This document shows positions 36,617 to 45,780 of a stretch of DNA of 64,000 nt, piece by piece. Below the pieces are notes generated by a model that was given only the letters and a program-made list of their open reading frames with translations, was not told the DNA's origin and ran no database searches. Both the position numbers and the translations under genes were made by a program. Position 1 is the first letter of the stretch, and every line of letters begins with the position of its first letter. The DNA is from Diphasiastrum complanatum. Taxonomy: Eukaryota; Streptophyta; Lycopodiopsida; Lycopodiales; Lycopodiaceae. Where the stretch lies: NCBI GenBank assembly GCA_029204225.1, contig CM055113.1:10814364-10878363 (forward strand). Reading direction: 5' to 3'.

Positions 36617-37051
36617 CTAGAAGTAGCCGCCTATCTCATACTGAATGTAGGACCAGAGAAGAGCACACCCAGGTAAGTGTATAAGCTCCTGGCGCTGCAT
36701 GAAGGCCCGAGAGGTATCAAAGACCATAACTCTGGTCTTCGAGAGATTCACCCCTAGACCCCATTGAGTGCAAAAGGTGTGTAAATAGTCCAACTGTCTC
36801 TGTAATCCCTCTCTGGTACGGGAGACTAGTACCACATCATCCGCATAGAGAAGGATGGCAATCAGAATGTCCCCAAGCCGACAACCGTCCCCACCGCACT
36901 GAGAGATGACCTGCTCTAGCTCGTCAATATATAATCCAAAGAGAACTGGTGAGAGAGAGCATCCCTGCTTAACCCCAATAGTGCTCCAGATCTGCTCAGA
37001 TATGCCACTACCATGACGGAAGCAACCCAAAACCCTCTCATAGAGAGCCAT
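36617..37051 (-). pseudogene. LINE A reverse transcriptase palm
   Basis: This 144-codon open stretch of LINE copy A holds the RT palm: QIWSTIGVKQGCSLSPVLFG (the GxxQGxxLSPxLF box) and ILIAILLYADDVVLVSRTRE (YADD, both catalytic Asp present), then the start of the thumb. The preceding motif A part lies in another frame (37038-37340), so the open stretch is not translated as such. Confidence 0.88.
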
Positions 37052-38117
37052 GACAGCTAGGATAATATCTGTAGAGAAACCAGGTCTCGGAGTCTCTGGA
37101 TGAGTAAGGAGCGTGGGACAGAATCAAAGGCTTTCCTGAAGTCCACAAAACGACAGTAAAACTTTTCTCTCCTGTGTCTAGCTTCCTCAATGAGGGCTCG
37201 AAGTGTGAATATGTGATCTGTAGTGGAATAATGTGCGCGAAACCCTGCCTAACCCAAAGCATGTAATCTCCTGGACTCTGCCTTTGAGCTAACTGCAGAC
37301 TGGAGGATGGTGCCATATAGCTTCGCGAGAACGTGGCCAATCATAATAGTGCGGTAATTACCAGGTACCATGGGGTCACCATTTTTATGGATAGGATGTA
37401 TGATGTTGGTGCACCAAGAGGATGGGAAGCCCTCAACAACGGCATGGTTAAGGAGAGTGGATAAGGTAGGGGCAAGAGTTATTGGAGGCGTGAATCAATA
37501 GCTCAGATTCAAGGTCTTTAATGTCCCTGGTGCGGTGGGTTTTCAGCTTTTTGATTGCTGCCTGAACCAGGTCAGGGGTGAAAAAGGTGAAGTCTGAAGG
37601 TCGAGGAGAGATGGAGATGGGCGTATCAGTGGGTATAGTGTAAAGCTGGGTAGCATAGTCGGTCCAGATATGTCCAGTAGAGGGGGTGGGGCACGAGGGA
37701 TAAACTCACGCCAAAAGGCACCAGAGGAGGAGCTGAGGAGGAGGTTCACAAGACGGTTACCTTCAGAGTCATCATAGGCACGTTTTTTGTGATGGAGTGT
37801 ATGATTGTACAATTGCCGTGAGGAGCGGAGGAGATGGCGGTCGTGGAAACGAGCATGTGTGACAGAGTGGTGAAGGGATCGACATTCCATGTCATACCAT
37901 GGTGGATGGAAAGGTCGGGATGAATGTGGATGCACTGGTTTGTGTTTATGAGGTTTAGAGGGGAAAGCGAAAGTAGCAGCAGTGTGGAGACAGGTGGTGA
38001 GGAAGGCGGCTTGTGACTCAAGTGGTTCACTGTGTGGAAAAGAGTGAAGTAAGGAGGCGAGAGATTCCTGGTAGAGTGGGATGGAGAGGGGGTGGAAGGT
38101 GTATTTGGGTGCACGGT

Positions 38118-38756
38118 GAGAGAGAGAGAAAATCTTTATTAATGTCCTTGTAATACCATAAGGTACATAGGACTAATAAAAGGTACATGTCAAGTGTGCA
38201 TAGTAGGAGCTTAAAAGCTCAATCATATAAAAGAAACAATAACTACAAATACAGAAATTGCATGTGGTGGGATGGTTGGCATAATCACAGTCCATCATCA
38301 TGATATAATCACCTGTAAAAAAATGGTGTATAGTATGCTGTGAAATTGTTGCTGGACGGGCTGTCGACCTCTGTCTCCTAGTGAACTGTCGGTGTCGTCT
38401 TTGCATCCGTGGAGGTGTGGGCTGTGGCCTATGGGCTGACTGTCTCTCTGAGCGTCTACACTGTCTCTGCCGTCTATATATGGAAGCATCTGGAATCTCA
38501 GCCTCTCCATCAGAATCACTACTCTCCTGTCTCTGTCTCCGACGAGATAAACAGTCCCTGATGCTCAATTGTATCAAGGGGGTTGTCCGTGTCTAGTCTC
38601 ATCATCCTCAAGTCTGACATCTCCCGAATCATCAGTGCAACACATCTGGGATCCTCATATGATATCAAGGTAAAGAGTGTGACAGGGTGATCTCGAAACA
38701 AGCAATAATCTCCCTCGGATCTCATAGTAAGCAGGGCATCTGAAGAGAAAATGCCA
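38118..38756 (-). mobile_element. LINE copy C: C-terminal end, PIP-like tail and short (CT)n
   Basis: On the minus strand: HFLFRCPAYYEIRG, then CLFRDHPVTLFTLISYEDPR in a shifted frame. An acidic/basic tail follows (SSDSDGEAEIPDAS, RRQRQCRRSERQ), then the motif Q-H-T-I-H-H-F-F at 38317-38340. The 3' UTR contains a TACC-TTAT-GGTA hairpin and ends in AATAAAGATTTT followed by (CT)6 at 38118-38129. Only the last part of the LINE is present. Its tail directly abuts the 5' end of LINE copy A. Confidence 0.85.
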
Positions 38757-38888
38757 CCCCGGATCACAGATCTTAGCACATGGGTGGCCTATGCCACATC
38801 ACTATACACAGTCTCTGATGCACCTCCACTTCCCACGCCCTCATCCACAGACACCTTTGATAAATTCTCCCCGGACATGGTAGGAGAG

Positions 38889-39247
38889 TGTAATAGATCC
38901 TAACACCACAGTAGGGCAAACACTAACTGATCCACCCAACCTTGCCTACTCCCTGATATAGAGTAAGCCCCTCCTAGCCCAGTGTGAGGACTGGTAGCAT
39001 GCTACTGCCAAGTGTCGGCCACGTGGCACTGACGTGGCCGACTGCACGTCGGGACCCAACTGGGGGCCCTATCCTGCTGACAGGGTCCCTAGGCTGTGTT
39101 AGGCCCGCCATGGCTATGGACCGTGCTGGGGGCACACTACTCACACTGTCTTGCCCTGTTGGTCATGTACGCTGGACACGACCCTGACTGTGGTATCTGA
39201 CCTATCTGTGTTCTCTAGGGTTCGGCACTGGTTACGAGCTCGTAACA
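38889..39247 (-). repeat. 3' LTR of the TRIM-like element (359 bp)
   Basis: It ends in a perfect 16-bp palindrome GTTACGAGCTCGTAAC (39231-39246). Inside there is a perfect inverted repeat TCGGCCACGT/ACGTGGCCGA (39015-39041) with a G-box CACGTG, a second ACGTGGC and a GCCGAC word. These are core words of plant bZIP (G-box/ABRE) and DREB binding sites. Confidence 0.93.
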
Positions 39248-39254
39248 CTCCCTC

Positions 39255-39400
39255 CCCCTTAAGAACCGTCTTGGTCCTCTAAGACAAAGTCTGGAAAAAT
39301 CTTGCGAAGGACGCTGCCTCTTTCCCAAGTGGCATTCTCAACAGGCTGATCATTCCACCCAATTTGGCAGCGCTGGACCTGCTCCACGTTTTCTATATAA
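39255..39400 (-). pseudogene. Chromodomain C-terminal remnant in the TRIM-like element
   Basis: The minus-strand frame ends with a stop just before the polypurine tract. It has the aromatic/acidic pattern of a chromovirus integrase chromodomain C-terminus: W, P-V-E-N-A-T-W-E, L-R-K, F-P-D-F, L-E-D. Only the last part of the about 50-residue domain is recognisable. In complete chromoviruses the domain sits at the end of integrase and binds histone marks. Confidence 0.75.
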
Positions 39401-39641
39401 AATGTGCTCAAAAATCCACAACTGATACATAAAAATCAAGGGTAAATCCCTGATTTTTCAGCGCTGAGCTTCTACAAGGGATTGTGCCTCAAACAACTGT
39501 AAATTCCCAGCAAATTTCAAGGATTTGAAAGCTGTTCCTACAGCGATTTTCCTCCTCAATTCTTTCCTGAGAATCTGAGAAATCTTTCCTATCTTCTGAT
39601 AGCTTTCTCTACTGCTGTCCTGAACTCCCTAGGATGGAGAT

Positions 39642-39654
39642 GGCTCTGATACCA
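39642..39654 (-). other. Primer binding site of the TRIM-like element
   Basis: Minus strand TGGTATCAGAGCC, complementary to initiator tRNA-Met, one base from the LTR end. Confidence 0.92.
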
Positions 39655-39655
39655 G

Positions 39656-40013
39656 TGTAATAGATCCTAACACCACAGTAGGGCAAACACTAACTGATCC
39701 ACCCAACCTTGCCTAGTCCCTGATATAGAGTAAGCCCCTCCTAGCCCAGTGTGAGGACTGGTAGCATGCTACTGCCAAGTGTCGGCCACGTGGCACTGAC
39801 GTGGCCGACTGCACGTCGGGACCCAACTGGGGGCCCTATCCTGCTGACAGGGTCCCTAGGCTGTGTTAGGCCCGCCATGGCTATGGACCGTGCTGGGGCA
39901 CACTACTCACACTGTCTTGCCCTGTTGGTCATGTACGCTGGACACGACCCTGACTGTGGTATCTGACCTATCTGTGTTCTCTAGGGTTCGGCACTGGTTA
40001 CGAGCTCGTAACA
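39656..40013 (-). repeat. 5' LTR of the TRIM-like element (358 bp)
   Basis: It begins on the minus strand TGTTACGAGCTCG and ends ATTACA. It matches the other LTR except for one substitution (about 39719) and a missing G (about 39898). Confidence 0.93.
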
Positions 40014-41444
40014 GAGAGGCCATCAAATAATACGCTTACATAAAGCCAAAGACAGCGATGAATCAGAGGCTGAACTTCTGAAATATGCTACTGACATCCT
40101 CTCACCTTCCTTCTCTATCTTATTAAACCACGCTAACACATGGATTCCCCTCCCCATGGTCCACAAACCTTATCCATCCTCTCCATAAAGGCGGTGATCC
40201 CATGAAAGTCGACAACTATTGTACCATCATGATCAACCACCTCTTTGCCAAAGTTTATGGCTCTATTCTTTACTCATAGATCAGCACAAAGATGGACACC
40301 AGAGCACTATGCCATTGGCCAGGTCGGCTTCAAACCAGGATATCCTACATTGGATCATATTTTCACCCTAAGATCCATCATTGAGGAGGCTAGGTCCAAG
40401 AGAGAGCGTGTATATTGCTGCTTTGTGATTTCCGCAAAGCCTTTGATTTTGTGCCCAGACATCTATTAATACATAGGCTTCGGGATTGTGGATTTCGCAA
40501 GGATATCATACGGGCAGTTGTGGCATTGTACAAGCGAGTTATTGGCCGGATTCGAGTTTTAGAGGTTGTATTGCCATAGGTGGATAGTATGATCAGGGCT
40601 AAGCAAAGGTGGCCATTGTCACCTACACTTTTTGGTTTATATATAGATGAGCTTGAGCAGGTTATACAGAGTGCTAGAAGGGAGGGATGTACATTAGGTG
40701 ACCTCATTATTGCTATCCTATTATATGCGGATGATGTGGTCTTACTTTCGAGGACGAGGGAAGGCCTGCAGCGATATAGTGGGGATTGTCAGTGAATGTG
40801 GCCAAGACCAAGGTTATGCTGTTTAAGACCCCCAGATCCTTCATGATACAGCATGAGCTTCTATGGGATGGTCATCCACTTGAGGTAGTTGACTCCTATA
40901 CATATCTGGGTGTTGTATTCTATGGTCCCACTTTCAGTATGAGACAAGCAGTGGTTTCCTAGTTACGGAAGGGCTATTCTTCACTGGTAGATCCCCTCGG
41001 CCTTGTACACAACAGAGACATGGAGTACTGGCTTGATAGCCACTGAGTGGGCACACATCCCACGACTCCAGATCCATATGCTATCTCGGATGATACGCAC
41101 TAGTGACTGGAGAATCCCAAGGGTGGAGACGCGCACTATGCTGCAACAACTTTGTCATCAACCCGACACTTACATTATGAGGGACACTCCTCCTGATGGT
41201 ATTCCAAGGCTTGCCATCTCCTTTCTACATTGGGTATTCAGATTACTAACCTACCTGTTGGCACTCATCAGTATATTCCAGGCCATCTGTACAGGGTGTA
41301 TCTTCAGAGCACTTGGCAGGTCCACTGAGGGTGAAGACTGAGTTCTATCGTGCACATTTTCTATACTTGGATCCAGCTGGGCGTCCTATAGTACCCGGGT
41401 ATCTAGTGGAGAGTATCTCACATAGACTGTGGCATAGTTGCAGG

Positions 41445-41627
41445 CCGATCAAACCGATTCGATCCTATTCGAACCGGCTACTTGGGCAGTGGGTTCGAAT
41501 CGGGGGCCGGTTCGAACCATTTGTTGCTAGTTTTTTTTTTGTGCAAAAAACAGTTAGAACTGCTTCGAACCGATTCCGAACGGTTCGGTGGTTCGAACCA
41601 ACTATGGACTACGGATAGTGATGGGTT
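41445..41627. repeat. Unclassified 183-bp insertion in LINE D
   Basis: The LINE sequence is interrupted by DNA rich in GGTTCGAA/TTCGAACC words (at least four), with a T run followed by an A run in the middle. Imperfect 9-bp direct repeats flank it: AGTTGCAGG at 41436-41444 and AGTTTTAGG at 41628-41636. GGTTCGAATC near 41492 resembles a tRNA B box, but no A box and no tRNA fold is visible inside the insertion. Confidence 0.55.
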
Positions 41628-41810
41628 AGTTTTAGGTTTTCTCACACCAGCTAGCCATTGAGACTGGCAAATATAGTGGCACCCCGCGAGAGGCTCAGAT
41701 CTGTGGTATGTGTGATACGCACGAGATAGAGGTTCAGATAGGGCTTCCCTGTACAGAGGATTGTTTTGAGGGGTATAGTGATATACGGTCTTCACGCTGG
41801 GGGTTAATGG

Positions 41811-42445
41811 ACGAGTGTGTGAGGTGAGAAGAAGGCCAATAGCAGAGAGCGAGAGGTATGAATGGTTAGAGAGGGTGGTGTGGTGAACCAAGAAGGATGA
41901 AATGGAGGGAAGGAGAGACAACGATCCCATGAAATAGTCAACAACACTATGCCCTCCGCTGTGTGGGAAACAAGTATAGTCACTTGAACCAGGCCACGAC
42001 AGTAGGCCATTATAATGGTCAATCCATGAGCCTCGCCCAACTGAAGCATCTGCTCTCCATATGCTGTAACTGGATCCTCTGCATCTGCCAATCGTCGCCG
42101 GAGGCCAAGATTGTCCAAGTCTATGGCATGTATCCATTGTGGATCATCCTCCTCCCACTAGAAGAATAGAACCTTGCTCCTCATACCTGATAATGTTCGA
42201 AGAGATATCCATGTAAGGTGACTCCTCATCTGTTGTGAAAACTGATGTATCCGGTGGAAAATAACAAACGGCCATAAAGAGGTCGTGATCTAGGCTCAGC
42301 AAACCACGATCCACGCTGATTCAAATATAGCAGGTCCGCTCATCAGTATGTACCAACTCGACCCAAGGTTGAAGGAAGTCTCAGACTAAGCAGGCCACCC
42401 CACCTAAACCTCGATCTGTCAATGCTCTTGTCGCCCTCTGATGTG
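41811..42445 (-). pseudogene. LINE copy E: endonuclease part
   Basis: Minus-strand frames give LFMAVCYFPPDTSVFTTDEE, SPYMDISSNIIRYEEQGSIL, LADAEDPVTAYGEQMLQLGE and AHGLTIIM. These fit the middle and end of an apurinic-like (EEP) LINE endonuclease, matching LINE F and G in this window. The usual GDFNA motif is decayed here. It runs into linker sequence near 41830 and stops at LINE copy D. Confidence 0.75.
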
Positions 42446-42451
42446 CAGAGT

Positions 42452-42900
42452 ACCAGTTATGGACTCGGCTCATTACATTCGTCGCGTCCATTTACATCTA
42501 CTTTACTTTATGCATAAGCAGGCCTTGGGCCCTTTTTTATTCATCAGTGACACTTAGACTATATGGTTGGCGTTTGGCCTTATTATTCATTATTAGGCCA
42601 TTTGGACATATTGCTGGAGAGTGGGGACCTTCTTGGAGGGCGCACTATTTTCCCTCCCAGTTGGGCCCTAGCCACCGAAAGCTTCCTTTTAGGGCTTCCT
42701 CTTTGGCTCTAAGCAGGGAAACTGTGTCATTTGTTATTCAGCTGATGATATTGATCTCTCTCTCTTTAGTCTCCTTAATCTCTCTCTTTCCTGCTTTCTA
42801 GGGTTAAGTCTTGCCTATGTGATGGTTTCATAGCTTAAGTCTTGCCTATGTGATGCTTTCATAGCTTAGCTCTAGATCAGCTGTGGCTCTATTCGTAACT
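42452..42900 (+). repeat. Probable 5' LTR of the gag-protease gypsy element
   Basis: The start GTTATGGACTCGGCTC, then ATTACATTCGTCG and GTCCATT, recurs at 59109-59150 before the related gag. The right end is set by the primer site at 42901. Near its end a 35-bp unit (AAGTCTTGCCTATGTGATG, then TTTCATAGCTT) is duplicated at 42803-42870. The exact start and the CA end are not clear. Confidence 0.6.
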
Positions 42901-42912
42901 TGGTATCAGAGC
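42901..42912 (+). other. Primer binding site for initiator tRNA-Met
   Basis: TGGTATCAGAGC immediately follows the proposed LTR and precedes the repeat-bearing leader. Confidence 0.85.
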
Positions 42913-42929
42913 ACTTTCCTGTGCACTAC

Positions 42930-43440
42930 TTTTTCAGATTTAGTAGAGGCTGTCCAGCGCCCTACTAACCCATCACTTTTGTCGATTTTTTAATCAGATT
43001 TCCATCATTTTTTCAGATTTAGTAGAGGCTGTCCAGCGCCCTACTAACCAATCACTTTCGTCGATTTTTTCATCAGATTTCCCGTTTTTCCAGATTTGGT
43101 AGAGGCTGGCCAGCGCCCTACTACCTTGTGACTTTCGTCGATTTTCTCCACCGATTTGCTGCCCATTTTGTGTCTTGATTGGAGGCTGTCCAGCGCCCTA
43201 CTTCATCACCATTTTCAGTGGTTTTCTCCATTTTTTTCAGGTGATGTGCGGATTTTGGTAGCGACTGCCCAGCGCCCTACTATCTTCCCATCTTCGACGG
43301 ATTTCTCCACCGATTTGTTGTCCATTTTGCTGATTGTTTGGAGGTTGTTCAGCGCCCTACTTCATCACCATTTTCAGTGGTTTTTCCATCATGTTGCAGG
43401 ACATTTGTGGATCTTACTAGCTGCTACCTAGCACCCATTT
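42930..43440 (+). repeat. 79-bp tandem repeats in the gypsy leader
   Basis: The word CAGCGCCCTACT occurs at about 42955, 43034, 43111, 43191, 43270 and 43350, a spacing of 77-80 bp. Each is preceded by GGTAGAGGCTGTC-like sequence and followed by CTTTCGTCGATTTT-like sequence. Decayed units are seen at about 43429, 43640 and 43713. In the element this is untranslated leader RNA between the primer site and gag. Confidence 0.88.
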
Positions 43441-43931
43441 TCAGCTTGGATCTTCAGCTCTCTCTCTCTCTCTCTTTAGCCTCCTATCCAAAAATCACCC
43501 AATTCCGTAATCGTTTGCTATTCCAAATTGCCAAAATCCTATAGCCTGTTCATCGCTCCCTAGCCCTTCCGACTTGTCACTTTCGCCTATTATTTTATCC
43601 GTTTCCAGTCATCTTTCACAGTCTATCAAAAGGCTCTCCAGCGCCCATCCTCAACCACATTTCATGGAATTCCGACTCCGTTTGATATTCCAATTTGACA
43701 TTTCCCTCCTGGCTGTCCAGCGCATTTTTACAGCCTTCATTTTCACTTTTTCCATTTGCTGATTGCTGCCCTTTTTTAGTTGTGATAATATTAGTTTTAA
43801 TAGACTAATTTGGGGTGACGACAAGAGTCCGCTCCCTCAAGTTTTCGTCCATTCCTTCCACTATCATTATGGCACATTCACCTATCCCGAGTGAAACTGT
43901 TTAGGAAAACTTATCCGATCAGTTTCGGCGC

Positions 43932-44825
43932 ATGGATGAAGCCCTTTCTGGCCTCGTTCTTCGCTTCGATACAGTTATGACCGGCTTTCCTACTATGCAG
44001 TCACATATTGATTCTTTACAACCTCATGGTCCTGGAAAAGCTCCTGTCTTTCCTTCATTTGGGACTCCCCCTCCATTTGGATTTCCATCTTCTTTTGCTA
44101 GTCAGCCTGGTGGTGGACCGTTCATTCCACCTAACCCACCTCCTGGTTTCTTTCCACATCCCCCAGTTCCTGAGCCACACTTTGCTCGAGACTTTCGTGA
44201 TAGGGTACAGCTTGCTACCTATTCCGGTTCCTCTGATGGGAACTTATTAGAGAATTGGTTTGCTAAGCTTGACACATATTTTCAGATCTACCCTAAGACT
44301 GATCCTCAGAAGATCCAGTTGGCTGCTTTACACTTCGATGGACGCGCCGCCATGTGGTGGCAAGTTTATCGAGCTGATCCTGATCGGGAAGGGCTCCATA
44401 TATGGCATACCTTTTGTCGTGACCTCTGTCATGCTATGATTGATCCTCAGTGGCTCGACCGCCAACGTGATACATTCCGTAGTCTCACTCAGACCAGTGA
44501 CCTTGCTTTTTATACAGATCAATTTATGGAGCTTATCTTTTTACAGATCTACCGCCCATTACGTTACGATGTTTCTTCCTTCCGTCCTCCCACACTTGTT
44601 GAGGCGATGTCTCTTGCCAGTACTTTACAGCACAAGTACTCTGACACCCTTCTTCCCGCTTCTCCCGACCCCATCCTTCTGCTTCATCTTTTCCCGCTAT
44701 GTCCACCCCTACACCTGCCCCTTCAGTTCCAGTTGCTTGCATTGTGGACCCTCGACCTGCTTTTGTCCGACGTTACATGTCTGCAGAGTTCGCTGACCTT
44801 CAGGATCCTATATCACACAGTTTGA
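43932..44825 (+). pseudogene. Gypsy gag of the non-autonomous element
   Basis: The 297-codon frame starts MDEALSGLVLRFDTVMTGFP. It has a Pro/Phe-rich segment (residues 30-80) and the capsid core: FARDFRDRVQLATYSGSSDG, NWFAKLDTYFQIYP, QLAALHFDGRAAMWWQVYR and MIDPQWLDRQRDTFRSL. About 30 residues present in the related copy (LLGDLHLTELISRFIIGL) are deleted after FMELIF. The frame shifts near 44660 into Leu/Pro-rich sequence, and no CCHC knuckle is seen here, although the relative at 60.0 kb has one. So the nucleocapsid part has been lost or scrambled. Confidence 0.82.
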
Positions 44826-44843
44826 GCGAGTTGCCTGATTTAC

Positions 44844-45780
44844 TTGGGATTGATAGTTATTGATCTACCTGAGCTCGTCATTGTATCCCATAGTGAGTCA
44901 GAGTCACATATACAGGTTCCTACTGATGCTGATTCACATATACAGGTTGCGGCTGATATGGTCCTTGATACTGACATAGCATGCTATGATCCTATTGATG
45001 ATGTTGTTCCATGCTTTGATATTGTTGTTGAGTACTTTGATGCTGCTCGTGTTCCTGAGCGGCATGCTATAGATGTTGTCGCCTATGCTCCTTATTTCGA
45101 TATTATTCATGGGTCTACGGTTTCAGATGCTTTGGCTACTCCAGTAGATCTCCATATGGCATACGGTTATACATTTCATGATGGTCCTATCGCATACTCA
45201 CTAGTTGATTTTGTTGATACCCGTCTAGATGAGTATGCGGTTCTTCTAGATGCATATTTAGGCCAGAACTTATCAGTTGATGCTTCTGTTATAATGCCTA
45301 CGTATGTTGTTCCATTTGTGGATCATATTATTCTAGATGCGGGGCGAGAGTATATTGCTTTAGTGGATACAGGCAGTACACATTCATTTATTAGCAGTTA
45401 CATTTCCACCAGGATTCGTGCTACACCTGTTCCTGCTTCCCAACCTCTCAGTGTTGAGGTTGCTCGTTCCCATTCTTTTTCCAGTTCTTAGATGATTCAG
45501 GGCTTGGGTTATCGCATTGGTGATTTTTCTGGTCAGTAGATTTCTACATCATTTCTCTGAAGCACTATGACATTATTTTTGGTGCAACGTGGTTCTCTTC
45601 ACTTGATACTGTTGTTGTTGATCTCTCTCAGCAGACACTTTCCTTTACTCATGCTGGTCAAGATCATTCACTTGCTGGTATTGATTCTCAGGGTGACTAT
45701 CAGTTGGTTACCGGGAAGCAGTTTATGCGTAGCCTGCCAAAGGCTCAGGATGCAGCTCTTCTTTCCATTTAGAGTACATC
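44844..45780 (+). pseudogene. Asp-rich segment and retroviral-type protease
   Basis: An open stretch of 215 codons begins with two tandem units of DSHIQV and a long Asp/Tyr-rich segment. It then contains LDAGREYIALVDTGSTHSFI, the D-T-G active site of the gypsy aspartic protease, and ends at a stop at 45489. Protease sequence goes on in another frame: KHYDIIFGATWFSSLDTVVV, then LSFTHAGQDHS. The element's protease would cut gag. Stops and shifts make this copy inactive. The 160-residue segment between gag and the DTG motif is unusual. Confidence 0.75.

Larger units (their letters stand above)
35293..38117 (-). mobile_element. LINE copy A: linker, RT, Cys/His end, PIP-like tail and (CT)n
   Basis: Read on the minus strand: an endonuclease-RT linker (PPWYDMECRSLHHSVTHARF), then RT with GVKQGCSLSPVLFGLYIDEL and an intact LLYADDVVLVSR (about 36830-36850). 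Thumb sequence follows (KTRVMVFDTSRAFMQ), then ALYAAEIWCTGRSSSHWSNI, and a C-terminal Cys/His part (EEHFIFRCPIYYEIRG). After one stop the same frame goes on with QAQITSFFTRRRTRSDDDDD. The 3' UTR ends with a hairpin and a (CT)n tail (GA on the plus strand, 35293-35359). ORF1 and the endonuclease are missing (5' truncated). RT is frameshifted in several places, so it is inactive. Confidence 0.9.
38884..40018 (-). mobile_element. TRIM-like miniature LTR retrotransposon with chromodomain remnant
   Basis: Two near-identical LTRs (38889-39247 and 39656-40013) differ by one base and a one-base indel, with target duplications GAGAG at 38884-38888 and 40014-40018. On the minus strand the 5' LTR is followed after one base by the Met-tRNA primer site TGGTATCAGAGCC, and the 3' LTR is preceded by AAGGGGGAGGGAG. 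The interior is only 408 bp. Its end reads on the minus strand as GWNDQPVENATWERGSVLRK followed by IFPDFVLEDQDGS and a stop. That is the end of a chromovirus chromodomain (W...P...ATWE...FP.F.LED). The element is therefore a shrunken Ty3/gypsy chromovirus. Confidence 0.93.
38757..41810 (+). mobile_element. LINE copy D, plus strand: linker to C-terminus, with two insertions
   Basis: Plus-strand LINE of the same family: linker (WVAYATSLYTVSD, DTFDKFSPDMVGEAIK), RT start (PSPWSTNLIHPLHKGGDP), motif A (DFRKAFDFVPRHLLIHRLR), then LSPTLFGLYIDELEQVI and an intact LLYADDVVLLSR near 40725. Next come the thumb, YTTETWSTGLIATEWAHIPR and the C-terminal region. It carries the TRIM at 38889-40013 and a 183-bp insertion at 41445-41627. 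Stops and shifts show it is inactive. It ends before the PIP-like tail and meets minus-strand LINE copy E head-on near 41810. Confidence 0.88.

Noticed and set aside
41430-41505. tRNA-derived SINE or tRNA gene from TGGCATAGTTGC (A box-like) and GGTTCGAATC (B box-like)
   Set aside because: The A box-like word belongs to the LINE flank and not to the insertion, the spacing is long, and no cloverleaf or anticodon arm can be drawn.
42930-43440. Regular repeats with spacers as a CRISPR array
   Set aside because: Units are diverged, the whole 79-bp unit is repeated rather than a short repeat plus unique spacer, and the setting is a plant retrotransposon leader.
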